In this document: positions 16,455 to 24,781 of the stretch, piece by piece
Layout of the letters: each line of letters starts with the position of its first letter
Position numbering within the stretch: position 1 is the stretch's first letter
DNA from: CAYWTS01 sp964461265
GTDB lineage: Bacteria; Bacteroidota; Ignavibacteria; Tepidaquicellales; OLB5
Length of the DNA: 46,825 bases
Reading direction: 5' to 3'
NCBI GenBank assembly: GCA_964461265.1
Contig: CAYWTS010000015.1
Coordinates: 1-46,825, forward strand
The notes under the pieces: model-generated
What the model saw: only the letters and a program-made list of their open reading frames with translations
Told to the model about the DNA's origin: nothing
Database searches by the model: none
Program-made: the position numbers and the translations under genes

Positions 16455-16808
16455 ATGAACGAATCCAGCACAAATACAATAGGATCAGATGCAGTCATAG
16501 CCGATAGCGGAATAATTTCCAGTACTGATAGACCCAGTACAAGCAACGTACAGGGAAGGCGCAGCAGGCGGAAGACGCGTATAGGAATGGTGATAAGCAA
16601 TAAAATGAATAAGAGCATTATTGTAGCTATTGAGAGAAGAATAAAACATCCGATGTATAAAAAATATTTCAAAAAGACTAATAAATACATGGCTCATGAT
16701 GAGAATAACATAGCAAGTATAGGAGATGTGGTTAAAATCATGGAAACCAGGCCATTAAGTGCACGCAAAAGATGGCGTCTTATTGAGGTAGTTGAGAAAG
16801 TTAAATAA
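16455..16808 (+). CDS. rpsQ: ribosomal protein uS17 with N-terminal extension
   Basis: The S17 core (RKTRIGMVISNKMNKSIIVA onward, ending RPLSARKRWRLIEVVEK) is intact and normal. It is preceded by about 40 residues rich in Ser, Thr and Asn (from MNESSTNTIGSD), which most S17 proteins, about 85 residues long, lack. No ATG lies close to the core start; the next internal Met is within the core (GMVIS), so the extension seems to be translated. It is 15 bases after rpmC. Confidence 0.94.
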   Translation: MNESSTNTIGSDAVIADSGIISSTDRPSTSNVQGRRSRRKTRIGMVISNKMNKSIIVAIERRIKHPMYKKYFKKTNKYMAHDENNIASIGDVVKIMETRPLSARKRWRLIEVVEKVK

Positions 16809-16842
16809 TAATGCAATGTTAGAAAGAAATGTACTTTCATAA

Positions 16843-17211
16843 ATGATTCAGGAAGAAACAAATTTAGTTGTAGCAGATAATTCCGGAGCTAAAAGAGTCC
16901 GTTGTATACGCGTACTCGGAGGCTCCGATAGACGGTATGCAGGAGTTGGCGACCTGATTGTAGTTTCTGTAAAAGCAGCTATTCCAGGCGGTACCGTAAA
17001 AAAAGGGGAAGTTTCGAAGGCAGTAATAGTAAGAACAAAAAAGGAGACACGCCGAAAAGACGGTTCATATATCCGATTTGATGAAAACGCTGCAGTACTT
17101 ATTAATAATGACAATGAGCCTAAAGGCACCCGTATTTTTGGACCGGTTGCACGCGAATTAAGAGAAAAACAATTTATGAAAATTATATCACTTGCCCCGG
17201 AGGTTCTATAA
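16843..17211 (+). CDS. rplN: ribosomal protein uL14
   Basis: A 122-residue L14 of the 50S subunit interface, near the translational GTPase site. The N-terminal VVADNSGAKRVRCIRVLGG and the GTRIFGPVARELRE motif are diagnostic. Length is exactly typical. It follows rpsQ by 34 bases and is 3 bases before rplX, in standard spc order. Confidence 0.98.
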   Translation: MIQEETNLVVADNSGAKRVRCIRVLGGSDRRYAGVGDLIVVSVKAAIPGGTVKKGEVSKAVIVRTKKETRRKDGSYIRFDENAAVLINNDNEPKGTRIFGPVARELREKQFMKIISLAPEVL

Positions 17212-17214
17212 AAA

Positions 17215-17550
17215 ATGAAAAAAACCAGATTAAGAAAAAATGACAGGGTAAGAATAATTTCCGGAAATCATAAAGGCAAGGAAGGTAAGATACTTAAAAT
17301 ATTCAGAGACAAGAATTCTCTAATTGTTGAAGGTGTAAATATTATTAAAAGACATACCAAACCCAATCAGAAGAATCCGCAGGGCGGCATAACTCAGAAA
17401 GAAGCACCTATCCATATTTCGAATGTTATGTTAATAGATTCAAAGACGAATGAGTTAACAAGATTAGGTATGAAAATTATCACTGATGAGCAAGGTAATA
17501 AAAAAAGGATGCGGTATGCGAAAAAAACGGATGAAATTATCGTAAGTTAA
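17215..17550 (+). CDS. rplX: ribosomal protein uL24
   Basis: A 111-residue L24, an early 50S assembly initiator. The KOW motif (KNDRVRIISGNHKGKEGKIL) is at residues 8-27, followed by the conserved NIIKRHTKPNQKNPQGGI segment. It begins 3 bases after rplN and precedes rplE by 18 bases. Nothing is unusual about its length or sequence. Confidence 0.97.
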   Translation: MKKTRLRKNDRVRIISGNHKGKEGKILKIFRDKNSLIVEGVNIIKRHTKPNQKNPQGGITQKEAPIHISNVMLIDSKTNELTRLGMKIITDEQGNKKRMRYAKKTDEIIVS

Positions 17551-17568
17551 AAAATAGTATGAATATTA

Positions 17569-18243
17569 ATGGATAAACAAAAGAAAGAAAAGCAAACGAC
17601 TGAAAAGAAGGAAACGAAACCGGTAAAAAAAGCCGGGAAGAGTGTACCTGCTCCCCGAACCAGTAGTGGCGAAGAAACAACCGCAAGAGTTCCAGCCAGG
17701 TTATTTGATATTTATAGAAAAGAAATAGTACCGGAACTAAAGAAAAAATTTGGTTATACAAATAATTTGGAAGTACCGAGGCTTTCAAAGATATCTGTAA
17801 ACGTTGGTGCAGGAAGTGCAACTCAGGATCCGAAAATACTTGAGTCAATAGCAAGAGATGTTGATGATATAACCGGGCAGAAATCAGTAATTACAAAAGC
17901 AAAGAAATCAGTTTCAAATTTTAAGCTTCGCGAGGGGATGAAAATAGGATGCAAGGTTACTTTACGCAAATCGAGGATGTATGAATTTCTTGATAAGTTA
18001 ATTAACATCAGCCTGCCCCGTATAAGGGATTTCAGAGGTATTTCGGATAAATCTTTTGATGGCAATGGAAATTTCACGATCGGAATAAAAGAACATGTCA
18101 TTTTCCCGGAAATAAACATTGATAAGGTGAGTAAGATGTTCGGATTAGATATCACATTTGTAACTACCGCCAAAACAGACGAAGAAGCATACGAATTACT
18201 CAGGGCTTTTGGAATACCCTTTATAAAAAAACAAAATGTTTAA
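17569..18243 (+). CDS. rplE: ribosomal protein uL5 with N-terminal extension
   Basis: The L5 core, which contacts 5S rRNA and P-site tRNA in the central protuberance, starts near residue 43 (ARLFDIYRKEIVPEL) and is complete through LLRAFGIPF. The preceding 42 residues are low-complexity and rich in Lys, Glu, Thr and Pro (MDKQKKEKQTTEKKE), making 224 residues against a usual ~180. No ATG lies at the core start, so the tail is probably translated. It might contact rRNA or assembly factors. Confidence 0.95.
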   Translation: MDKQKKEKQTTEKKETKPVKKAGKSVPAPRTSSGEETTARVPARLFDIYRKEIVPELKKKFGYTNNLEVPRLSKISVNVGAGSATQDPKILESIARDVDDITGQKSVITKAKKSVSNFKLREGMKIGCKVTLRKSRMYEFLDKLINISLPRIRDFRGISDKSFDGNGNFTIGIKEHVIFPEINIDKVSKMFGLDITFVTTAKTDEEAYELLRAFGIPFIKKQNV

Positions 18244-18271
18244 TAATAAAAAACTATTTAGAGGAATCTAA

Positions 18272-18541
18272 TTGGCAAAAACTTCACAGGTTGCCCGGCA
18301 GCAAAAAAGAATCAGGCTTGCAGCAAAATACGCCGAAAAGCGTAAAGAGTTAAAAGGAAAGAAAGATTTTGAAGCTTTGGCAGGTTTGCCGCGTAACAGC
18401 AATCCGATAAGATTACATAACAGGTGTAATGTAACAGGAAGAGCCCGAGGATTTTACAGAAAATTCGGGATATCAAGACTTACATTCAGGCAGTGGGCAC
18501 TTGAAGGTAAAATCCCCGGTGTAAGAAAAGCAAGCTGGTAA
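18272..18541 (+). CDS. rpsN: ribosomal protein uS14 (zinc-free form)
   Basis: An 89-residue S14 of the 30S head. It is the longer form without the CxxC zinc ribbon; the second half (RNSNPIRLHNRCNVTGRARGFYRKFG) is the conserved rRNA-binding part. The start is TTG with GAGG at 18261-18264 eight bases upstream. It sits between rplE and rpsH as usual. Because S4 and L36 in this cluster keep their zinc cysteines, zinc-dependent ribosomal proteins are not absent as a class. Confidence 0.97.
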   Translation: MAKTSQVARQQKRIRLAAKYAEKRKELKGKKDFEALAGLPRNSNPIRLHNRCNVTGRARGFYRKFGISRLTFRQWALEGKIPGVRKASW

Positions 18542-18557
18542 TTTTAAAAGTAAAAAA

Positions 18558-18953
18558 ATGTATACAGACCCTATAGCAGATTATATAACCAGAATAAGGA
18601 ATGCAATCAAGGCTCGTCATAAACGGGTTCAAATTCCTTATTCGAAATTAAAATTAAAGATTACGGAAATCCTGAAGAAAAATAATTTTATTGAGGATTT
18701 TAAGATATATGAAACTACTAATAAACAAGGCAGCATAGAAATTAACCTGAAGTATTTTAATGACGATAGTGTAATTCTAGGTCTTGAAAGAGTGAGCAAG
18801 CCCGGCATACGAAGGTATGTATCTGCTGATAATTTACCACGTGTACTAAACGGTTTGGGCATTTCTGTTATCTCTACTTCAAAGGGATTATTAACCGATA
18901 AGGAAGCCAAAAAGCTTGGAGTCGGTGGTGAAATAATAATCAATATTTGGTAA
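18558..18953 (+). CDS. rpsH: ribosomal protein uS8
   Basis: A 131-residue S8, a primary 16S rRNA binder of the 30S platform and, in E. coli, the translational repressor of the spc operon. The N-terminal TDPIADYITRIRNA and C-terminal ISVISTSKGLLTDKEAKKLG motifs are clear. Whether S8 autoregulation exists here cannot be judged: no S8-site-like structure was recognised. It is 16 bases after rpsN and 9 bases before rplF. Confidence 0.98.
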   Translation: MYTDPIADYITRIRNAIKARHKRVQIPYSKLKLKITEILKKNNFIEDFKIYETTNKQGSIEINLKYFNDDSVILGLERVSKPGIRRYVSADNLPRVLNGLGISVISTSKGLLTDKEAKKLGVGGEIIINIW

Positions 18954-18962
18954 TAAAAACTT

Positions 18963-19502
18963 ATGTCAAGGATAGGAAAAAAACCGGTTAAAATTTTAAA
19001 AGGAGTTAAACTTAATAAGACTGCAAACACTTATACTGTAACAGGTCCTAAAGGCTCACTTTCGCTTGAAGTTGCACCTTCAATTACTGGCAAATTAACC
19101 GAAGATGAAATTATTTTTAACCGTAAATCGGATACAAAAAAAGATAAAGCCCTGCACGGTTTATATACAGTCTTAATAAAAAATATGATTCATGGTGTAA
19201 CTGAAGGTTTCAGTAAAAAGCTTGAATTAACTGGAATAGGTTACCGTGCTGAATTGAAAGGACAAAGATTATTGTTAAATCTTGGTTATTCGCATCCAAT
19301 AGTTTTTTCTCCACCGGAAAATATTAAAATTGAATTGCCAAGTGATACCAGTATTGTGGTATCAGGAACAGATAAACAGCTTGTTGGGCAGGTTGCTGCT
19401 AAAATAAGATCTTTTAAGGAACCTGAACCATATAAAGGTAAAGGGATCAAATACGAAGGTGAAGTTATCAGACGTAAAGCAGGTAAAGCAGCTGCAAAAT
19501 AA
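18963..19502 (+). CDS. rplF: ribosomal protein uL6
   Basis: A 179-residue L6, near the GTPase-associated region of the 50S subunit. The start SRIGKKPVKI and the C-terminal signature EPEPYKGKGIKYEGEVIRRKAGKAAAK are diagnostic. Both L6 half domains are complete. Spacing to rpsH is 9 bases and to rplR 15 bases. Confidence 0.98.
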   Translation: MSRIGKKPVKILKGVKLNKTANTYTVTGPKGSLSLEVAPSITGKLTEDEIIFNRKSDTKKDKALHGLYTVLIKNMIHGVTEGFSKKLELTGIGYRAELKGQRLLLNLGYSHPIVFSPPENIKIELPSDTSIVVSGTDKQLVGQVAAKIRSFKEPEPYKGKGIKYEGEVIRRKAGKAAAK

Positions 19503-19517
19503 TATTTTCTAATTATC

Positions 19518-19886
19518 ATGTCATTTAATAAAAATCTTTCACATAAGCAAAAAATAAAATACCGGATCCGTAAAAAAATTGCAGGAACTCCTCAGAGACC
19601 CAGATTGGTTGTATTCAGGAGTTTAAATAATATTTACGCTACTCTTATTGATGACCAGAATAACAAAACATTATTGGGAGTGTCAACGTTAAATAAAGAA
19701 GTTAAAGAAATAATTAAAGATTCAAAGACTAAGATATTTAAAAGCAAGGTTGTTGGCCAAATTCTCGGTAAAAAAGCTCTTGAAAAGAACATAAAAAAGA
19801 TAGTTTTCGATAGGAATGGTTATTTATTCCATGGCAGGGTACGGGCTGTAGCTGATGGTGCACGTGAATCTGGTTTAGAATTTTAA
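19518..19886 (+). CDS. rplR: ribosomal protein uL18
   Basis: A 122-residue L18, which binds 5S rRNA. The RPRLVVFRSLNNIYATLIDD strand and the ending FDRNGYLFHGRVRAVADGARESGLEF are typical. In nearly all bacteria rpsE follows directly; here 192 bases separate them, and that space holds a tRNA-Gln gene and a probable new promoter. Confidence 0.98.
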   Translation: MSFNKNLSHKQKIKYRIRKKIAGTPQRPRLVVFRSLNNIYATLIDDQNNKTLLGVSTLNKEVKEIIKDSKTKIFKSKVVGQILGKKALEKNIKKIVFDRNGYLFHGRVRAVADGARESGLEF

Positions 19887-19939
19887 TCCTGCCATAAATT
19901 AATGTATTTTTACTATTTTCACATATGTAAGAGAGGTTT

Positions 19940-20010
19940 TCTCGGGTCGTCTAATGGCAGGACAGCGGCCTTTGGAGCCGTTAGTGGAGGTTCGAATCCT
20001 CCCCTGAGAG
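19940..20010 (+). tRNA. trnQ: tRNA-Gln (anticodon UUG)
   Basis: The 71-base sequence folds as a full cloverleaf. The acceptor stem pairs TCTCGGG with CCTGAGA (one G-U) before discriminator G; the D stem is GTCT/GGAC; the anticodon stem GCGGC/GCCGT encloses loop CTTTGGA, putting UUG at positions 34-36; the T arm is GGAGG-TTCGAAT-CCTCC. No CCA is encoded. It lies on the same strand inside the spc operon, 53 bases after rplR and 68 bases before rpsE. A Pro anticodon would require shifting the loop, which breaks the stem. Confidence 0.93.
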
Positions 20011-20033
20011 CGTAATTTCCTATAATATAACAA

Positions 20034-20065
20034 ATTGTAGATTATTATTTTTTTGAGTATATTTG
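20034..20065 (+). promoter_or_regulatory. probable promoter of rpsE (Bacteroidota type)
   Basis: ATTG (20034-20037), a 20-base spacer and TATATTTG (20058-20065) match the Bacteroidota -33/-7 pattern, with the full TAnnTTTG box. The rpsE ATG follows 13 bases later. The same spacing and boxes occur upstream of tig. It would restart transcription of the spc genes after the tRNA. Confidence 0.65.
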
Positions 20066-20078
20066 TTTTCAAGATTTT

Positions 20079-20585
20079 ATGGAAAAAAGAATAAAAGCAG
20101 GTGATTTACAACTAAAAGATAAACTTGTTTACATAGGACGAGTAGCTAAAGTAGTAAAAGGGGGCAGAAGGTTTAGTTTTACATCGGTTATAGTTACTGG
20201 AGATGGTAATGGCTATGTAGGAATCGGATTAGGCAAAGCAAATGAGGTTTCTAATGCAATTGCTAAAGGAACCGAGGATGCTCGTAAAAACCTTGTAAAA
20301 ATACCGATAAATAAAGGCACAATACCTCATACCGTAATCGGTAAATATGGTGCCGGAAAGGTTCTTTTAAAACCAGCTTCGCCAGGTACAGGTCTTATAG
20401 CCGGCGGCGGTGTCAGAGCAGTTTTAGAAGCTGCTGGAGTTCAGGATGTTCTTACAAAATCTATGGGCTCATCAAATGCACATAATATTGTGAAGGCAAC
20501 AATGGTGGCTTTAAAAAATTTAAATGATGCAAGAATGATAGCCAGCAGAAGAGATTCTGACGTTCAGAGCTTATTTATGAATTGA
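20079..20585 (+). CDS. rpsE: ribosomal protein uS5
   Basis: A 168-residue S5, a 30S body protein important for decoding accuracy and mRNA unwinding. The DLQLKDKLVYIGRVAKVVKGG start of the double-stranded RNA-binding domain and the GNGYVGIGLGKANEVSNAI segment are typical. It has its own probable promoter and follows the tRNA-Gln gene. rpmD begins 3 bases after its stop. Confidence 0.98.
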   Translation: MEKRIKAGDLQLKDKLVYIGRVAKVVKGGRRFSFTSVIVTGDGNGYVGIGLGKANEVSNAIAKGTEDARKNLVKIPINKGTIPHTVIGKYGAGKVLLKPASPGTGLIAGGGVRAVLEAAGVQDVLTKSMGSSNAHNIVKATMVALKNLNDARMIASRRDSDVQSLFMN

Positions 20586-20588
20586 TCT

Positions 20589-20765
20589 ATGTCTAAAATT
20601 AAAGTTCAGCAAATAAAAAGTATTATTGATAGACCTAACAAACAGAAATTGATTATTAAAGCTTTAGGTCTTGGTAAGATAAATAAAATTAAAGAATTTG
20701 AAGACACCCCTCAAATTAGGGGTATGATAAAAAAAGTTGAACATTTAGTAAGAGTTATCGCCTAG
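20589..20765 (+). CDS. rpmD: ribosomal protein uL30
   Basis: A 58-residue L30 of the 50S subunit. The segments VQQIKSIIDRP, ALGLGKI and DTPQIRGMIKKVEHLVRV are the family pattern, and the length is typical of bacterial L30. It begins 3 bases after rpsE. Unlike the usual order, rplO does not follow directly: a terminator-like hairpin and an outer-membrane-protein gene lie between. Confidence 0.95.
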   Translation: MSKIKVQQIKSIIDRPNKQKLIIKALGLGKINKIKEFEDTPQIRGMIKKVEHLVRVIA

Positions 20766-20772
20766 TATTATC

Positions 20773-20803
20773 AGATTATAAAAGACGTCATTATAATCTT
20801 TTT
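20773..20803 (+). terminator. terminator-like hairpin after rpmD
   Basis: AGATTATAA (20773-20781) and TTATAATCT (20791-20799) form a perfect 9-bp AT-rich stem with a 9-base loop, followed by a T run to 20803. It begins 7 bases after the rpmD stop. The low GC of the stem makes it a weak or partial terminator. Confidence 0.6.
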
Positions 20804-20856
20804 AAGAAAAGCGAATTTTTTAAATTAAATTAATAAACATTATAGGAGGAAAAATA

Positions 20857-22143
20857 ATGTTAAAAAAACACTTAACTATTTTTGTGCTTCTTGTTATGGC
20901 TGTTGGTGTTTTTGCACAGTCCATTCCGAGCGGTACAGGCAGATACGAAGCATTAGCGAATAGTCCGTTTATATTAGATGCTGCGACAAACATTTTTAAC
21001 AACCCGGCCTGGAATAATTACTACCGTAATTACACATTCGGTGATGTCGGAAGAAATACTACAGAAAATGAATTCGATTTAACCGATCCATACGGTGGCG
21101 TAACATTTGGTGTCGGTAAACAATGGAATCTGGGTATAATTATTAACAAGCCCAGTGATTCTTGGGATGCATTTAATTCAGGCAGAGGCAGTGAATATTA
21201 TCCAAGTGGTTATGGTATCTCCAATCCTGTTGTTCCTATCATGGGCTTAATTGGATATACTGCAAGCAAGAATTTTCATGTAAGCTTGGCACCTTATATC
21301 AGGATGTGGAATTATAATGATGAGAGAAGTGATAATGATACAAACACTTTTGACCGAACTATTAAAAGAAGTTCGAGCTCAATTGGTGCAAATATTGGAT
21401 TTTTGTATACCATAAAAAAGGGCTGGATTGAAGGTAAAGTTGGATTCAGAATGAATGGATTTAAATTTGATTCTACTGCATCAGGCAACACTTCTACCCT
21501 TGGTAATGGTTCAGTTATTGTAGAAAACGAAGGCGGCTTGGAAATTGATGCTTTCTTCAGAGGTTGGATATATCCCACAACCGGCAGCAAGATAGCTCTT
21601 GTTCCTTTTATTGGCTTTAATTCATACAGCTATAAACCCAAAATGACTTCCGGCAGCACAACTATTAACGGATTGAACAAAAGCTGGCTAGGGTTCCATG
21701 GTGGTGTAGGTATGAACTGGCCAATAGTTGATGACATTCAGCTTTCGTATGGCATCAAAGTAAGTTATCATATGTATAAAGCTGATTCAACCAGTGTTGA
21801 ATATAAGAGCAATAACTTCATACTTCCTGCATTTTATTTTGCCGGAGAAACCAGAATTGCAGACTGGCTGACTGCAAGAGTTGGCTTCTACAGGGAACTT
21901 AATATGTGGAGTTCTGAAGATAACGTTACTTCAAGCGGCATTACAACAAACAGCAAATGGAGCGGAATTTCTACCAATAGCAGTTACCAAACATTTAACA
22001 TAGGTGCAGGTTTCCATTTTGGCAGGTTCAGCATCGATGCGACTGTTAGTGAGAGATGGCTGAAACAGGGTATTAATTTTATTTCAGGTACATCAAATTC
22101 ACTGTTTGGCGTTATCTCTATGTCATACAATTTCGCTAAATAA
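20857..22143 (+). CDS. outer-membrane beta-barrel protein inside the spc operon
   Basis: A 428-residue exported protein. Residues 1-21 are a signal peptide (ending VGVFAQS); the rest alternates polar and aromatic residues in many beta strands and ends YNFAK, as outer-membrane barrels do. I cannot name its family or cargo; a porin-like role is possible. A strong AGGAGG at 20844-20849 precedes the ATG by 7 bases, in contrast to most neighbours. Hairpin terminators flank it on both sides, so it appears to be a separately transcribed cassette inserted between rpmD and rplO in the same direction. Its strong ribosome-binding site suggests high expression. Confidence 0.88.
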   Translation: MLKKHLTIFVLLVMAVGVFAQSIPSGTGRYEALANSPFILDAATNIFNNPAWNNYYRNYTFGDVGRNTTENEFDLTDPYGGVTFGVGKQWNLGIIINKPSDSWDAFNSGRGSEYYPSGYGISNPVVPIMGLIGYTASKNFHVSLAPYIRMWNYNDERSDNDTNTFDRTIKRSSSSIGANIGFLYTIKKGWIEGKVGFRMNGFKFDSTASGNTSTLGNGSVIVENEGGLEIDAFFRGWIYPTTGSKIALVPFIGFNSYSYKPKMTSGSTTINGLNKSWLGFHGGVGMNWPIVDDIQLSYGIKVSYHMYKADSTSVEYKSNNFILPAFYFAGETRIADWLTARVGFYRELNMWSSEDNVTSSGITTNSKWSGISTNSSYQTFNIGAGFHFGRFSIDATVSERWLKQGINFISGTSNSLFGVISMSYNFAK

Positions 22144-22168
22144 ATGTATTTCAGTTAGAAACATTTCA

Positions 22169-22200
22169 ACCCCTCGCATTTTTTTGCGAGGGGTATTTAA
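22169..22200 (+). terminator. strong hairpin terminator after the outer-membrane gene
   Basis: ACCCCTCGCA (22169-22178) and TGCGAGGGGT (22185-22194) pair perfectly with a loop of six T, followed by a weak ATTTAA tail. It lies 25 bases after the barrel gene stop and 27 bases before rplO, so it separates the two in transcription. Confidence 0.8.
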
Positions 22201-22213
22201 TTGTATAAATTTA
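22183..22213 (+). promoter_or_regulatory. possible promoter of rplO-secY unit, overlapping the terminator
   Basis: TTTG (22183-22186, within the terminator hairpin), a 19-base spacer and TAAATTTA (22206-22213) resemble the Bacteroidota promoter, with the last base of the -7 box mismatched. The rplO ATG is only 7 bases downstream, so the leader would be very short. Confidence 0.3.
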
Positions 22214-22220
22214 TGCATTA

Positions 22221-22679
22221 ATGAACATATTAAGCAACTTAAAATACTCAGAAGGTTCAAGAAAGAAAAAGAAACGCATCGGCAGAGGAACAGGTTCAGG
22301 TCATGGGAAAACATCGACAAGGGGGCATAAGGGTGCAGGCTCAAGATCAGGTAATAAACGGAGAGCATGGTTTGAAGGCGGACAAATGCCTTTACAGAGG
22401 AGATTACCTAAATTTGGTTTTAATAATCCGGGCAGAACAAAGTATCAGGAATTAAATTTAGGTAAGCTGCAGACATACTACGATTCAGGAAGTATTACAG
22501 AAGAAATTTTGAATGTAAATCTTTTATTCGAGTCGGGTATCATATCAAAGAAGAATTTACCTCTTAAAATTCTGGGTAATGGTGAAATAAAACAGAAGGT
22601 CGAAATTACCGCAAATAAATTTACTAAATCAGCAATTGAAAAGATTGAGAAAGCAGGAGGAAAAGCCATAGCTGTATGA
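22221..22679 (+). CDS. rplO: ribosomal protein uL15
   Basis: A 152-residue L15, a 50S assembly protein. The glycine-rich start (GRGTGSGHGKTSTRGHKGAG) and GGQMPLQRRLPKFGF are diagnostic. The gene lies directly after the terminator of the outer-membrane-protein gene rather than after rpmD. Its stop overlaps the secY start by 4 bases (ATGA), so secY is translationally coupled. Confidence 0.98.
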   Translation: MNILSNLKYSEGSRKKKKRIGRGTGSGHGKTSTRGHKGAGSRSGNKRRAWFEGGQMPLQRRLPKFGFNNPGRTKYQELNLGKLQTYYDSGSITEEILNVNLLFESGIISKKNLPLKILGNGEIKQKVEITANKFTKSAIEKIEKAGGKAIAV

Positions 22680-24013
22680 GCGGTTTAGTAGAGAGCTTCC
22701 GTAATATTTTTAAAATACAAGAACTCAGACAAAGAATTCTCTTCACAGTTGCCCTTCTTATTGTTGTCAGAATCGGAGCGCACGTAACATTACCAGGGAT
22801 TGATACAGGGTTATTAGCTGAAGCTACAAAAAATACTTCAGACAATACTCTGTTTGGTTTGTATGATTTGTTTGTAGGTGGTGCTTTTAAGAATGCTGCT
22901 ATTTTTGCTTTGGGTATTATGCCCTACATAAGTTCATCTATTATAATACAGCTTTTAGGTGCAGTAGTACCATATTTCCAAAAATTGCAAAAAGAAGGTG
23001 AAGCCGGAAGAAAAAAAATAAATCAGATTACAAGATACGGCACCGTTCCTGTGGCAGCAATGCAGGCATGGGGTGTTAGTGTGAGTCTTCTAAACCGGAA
23101 TGTGCAAGGCATAAATATTCTTGCACAGGGGATTTCACCTTTGGTATTTACAGTAACATGTGTTATACTATTAACTGCCGGAACGATTTTTATGATGTGG
23201 CTGGGAGAACAAATTACTGAAAGAGGAATTGGTAACGGTATTTCTTTGATAATTTTCATAGGTATTATCGATAGATTCCCATATGCAGTTTTTGATGAAT
23301 ACCAGGTAGTATCATCCGGAGCAAGGAGTCTTTTAATAGAATTGATAATAGTTGCCGGTTTGATTTTTATTGTTGCAGGGGTTGTGCTTGTTACACAGGC
23401 AATGCGCAGAATACCGGTTCAATATGCAAAACGTGTAGTAGGACGAAAGATATATGGCGGTGTTACACAGTATATACCGTTAAGAGTAAACCAAGCGGGT
23501 GTAATGCCGATTATTTTTGCACAGTCTATTATGTTTGTTCCAAATACAATACTTACTTTTTTCCCGAACAGCGAATTTATGCAAAAGCTTGCTCAATATT
23601 TCGAACAAACGAATTTAGTATATGCTTTCTTTTATGGACTGCTTATAGTGTTTTTTACATATTTTTATACAGCTATTGCATTTAATCCCAAAGACGTGGC
23701 TGATAATATGAAAAAACAGGGAGGTTTTATTCCGGGTGTAAGACCAGGTAAAACAACATCGGATTATATCGATAATATTTTAACAAAGATTACTTTACCG
23801 GGTTCAATTTTCCTGGCATTTATCGCAATTTTACCTGCTTTTATTGCACAGGCAGGTGTAACACAGGGATTAGCAAGTTTTTTTGGAGGTACAAGTCTGT
23901 TAATTGTTGTCGGTGTTGCTCTTGATACTCTTCAACAGGTAGAATCGCACTTGGTTATGAGGCATTACGATGGATTTATGAAAAGCGGCCGCATCAGGGG
24001 ACGCAGAGCATGA
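22676..24013 (+). CDS. secY: preprotein translocase subunit SecY
   Basis: A 445-residue SecY, the channel of the Sec translocon in the inner membrane. Ten hydrophobic segments are visible, with the plug/TM2 region (LGIMPYISSSIIIQLL) and the cytoplasmic loop ending MKKQGGFIPGVRPGK. Its product exports the many signal-peptide proteins in this window and feeds the type IX pathway. It overlaps rplO by 4 bases; adk, often next to secY in other phyla, is absent here. Confidence 0.98.
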   Translation: MSGLVESFRNIFKIQELRQRILFTVALLIVVRIGAHVTLPGIDTGLLAEATKNTSDNTLFGLYDLFVGGAFKNAAIFALGIMPYISSSIIIQLLGAVVPYFQKLQKEGEAGRKKINQITRYGTVPVAAMQAWGVSVSLLNRNVQGINILAQGISPLVFTVTCVILLTAGTIFMMWLGEQITERGIGNGISLIIFIGIIDRFPYAVFDEYQVVSSGARSLLIELIIVAGLIFIVAGVVLVTQAMRRIPVQYAKRVVGRKIYGGVTQYIPLRVNQAGVMPIIFAQSIMFVPNTILTFFPNSEFMQKLAQYFEQTNLVYAFFYGLLIVFFTYFYTAIAFNPKDVADNMKKQGGFIPGVRPGKTTSDYIDNILTKITLPGSIFLAFIAILPAFIAQAGVTQGLASFFGGTSLLIVVGVALDTLQQVESHLVMRHYDGFMKSGRIRGRRA

Positions 24014-24025
24014 CTTTATTGAGAT

Positions 24026-24781
24026 ATGGTAAAGACACTTAGTGAAATTGATAGTATTAAAGAGAGTTCAAGGATTGTAGCAAATGTTCTTTATTATATA
24101 GGAAATTATATACAACCCGGTATAACAACTTTTGAATTAGACAAGTTAATTGAAGATTATATTCTAAGCAGGAATGCATATCCAGCTTTTAAGGGCTATC
24201 GCGTCAACAATAATATATTTCCGGCTAGTTCCTGCATTTCTGTTAACGAACAGGTTGTTCATGGTATTCCTTGTGAAAGGAAGCTTATTGAAGGTGATAT
24301 TGTCAGTATAGATGTAGGAGTGAAGAAAAATGGTTATTATGGTGATGGAGCAAAAACATATGGCGTAGGAAATATACAAGACTATAAAAAGAAATTATTA
24401 AAAGTAACTGAAGAAAGCCTATATAAAGGAATAGAACAAGCTGTTGACGGGAACCTGGTAAGTGAAGTTTCGTTGACTATCCAACAGCATGTAGAAAGTG
24501 AAGGTTTTTCTGTTGTTAGAGATCTTGTCGGGCATGGAATTGGCAAGAAACTTCATGAAGAACCTGCAATTCCTAATTACTATATATCGGGTAATAAATT
24601 TAAATTATTAGAGAATATGACAGTGGCAATTGAACCTATGGTTAATTATGGAACATATAAGGTTAAAATTCTGCAGGATAACTGGACTTATGTGACCGCA
24701 GATGGAAAGCCATCTGCGCATTTTGAACACACTATATTAATACGAAAAGGCAAATCAGAAATATTAACTTGCAATAATTAA
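24026..24781 (+). CDS. map: methionine aminopeptidase, type I
   Basis: A 251-residue enzyme that removes the initiator Met from new proteins. The dinuclear metal ligands are present: two Asp in SIDVGVKKNGYYGDGAKTY, His in GHGIGKKLHEEP, Glu in AIEPM and Glu in HFEHTIL. The substrate-binding His is in VVHGIPC. It starts 12 bases after secY, and its stop overlaps the infA start by one base. No N-terminal zinc finger extension is present. Confidence 0.97.
   Translation: MVKTLSEIDSIKESSRIVANVLYYIGNYIQPGITTFELDKLIEDYILSRNAYPAFKGYRVNNNIFPASSCISVNEQVVHGIPCERKLIEGDIVSIDVGVKKNGYYGDGAKTYGVGNIQDYKKKLLKVTEESLYKGIEQAVDGNLVSEVSLTIQQHVESEGFSVVRDLVGHGIGKKLHEEPAIPNYYISGNKFKLLENMTVAIEPMVNYGTYKVKILQDNWTYVTADGKPSAHFEHTILIRKGKSEILTCNN

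Noticed and set aside
19940..20010. tRNA-Pro (UGG) reading of the tRNA
   Set aside because: It would need a one-base loop shift that leaves several mismatches in the anticodon stem; UUG gives a full stem.
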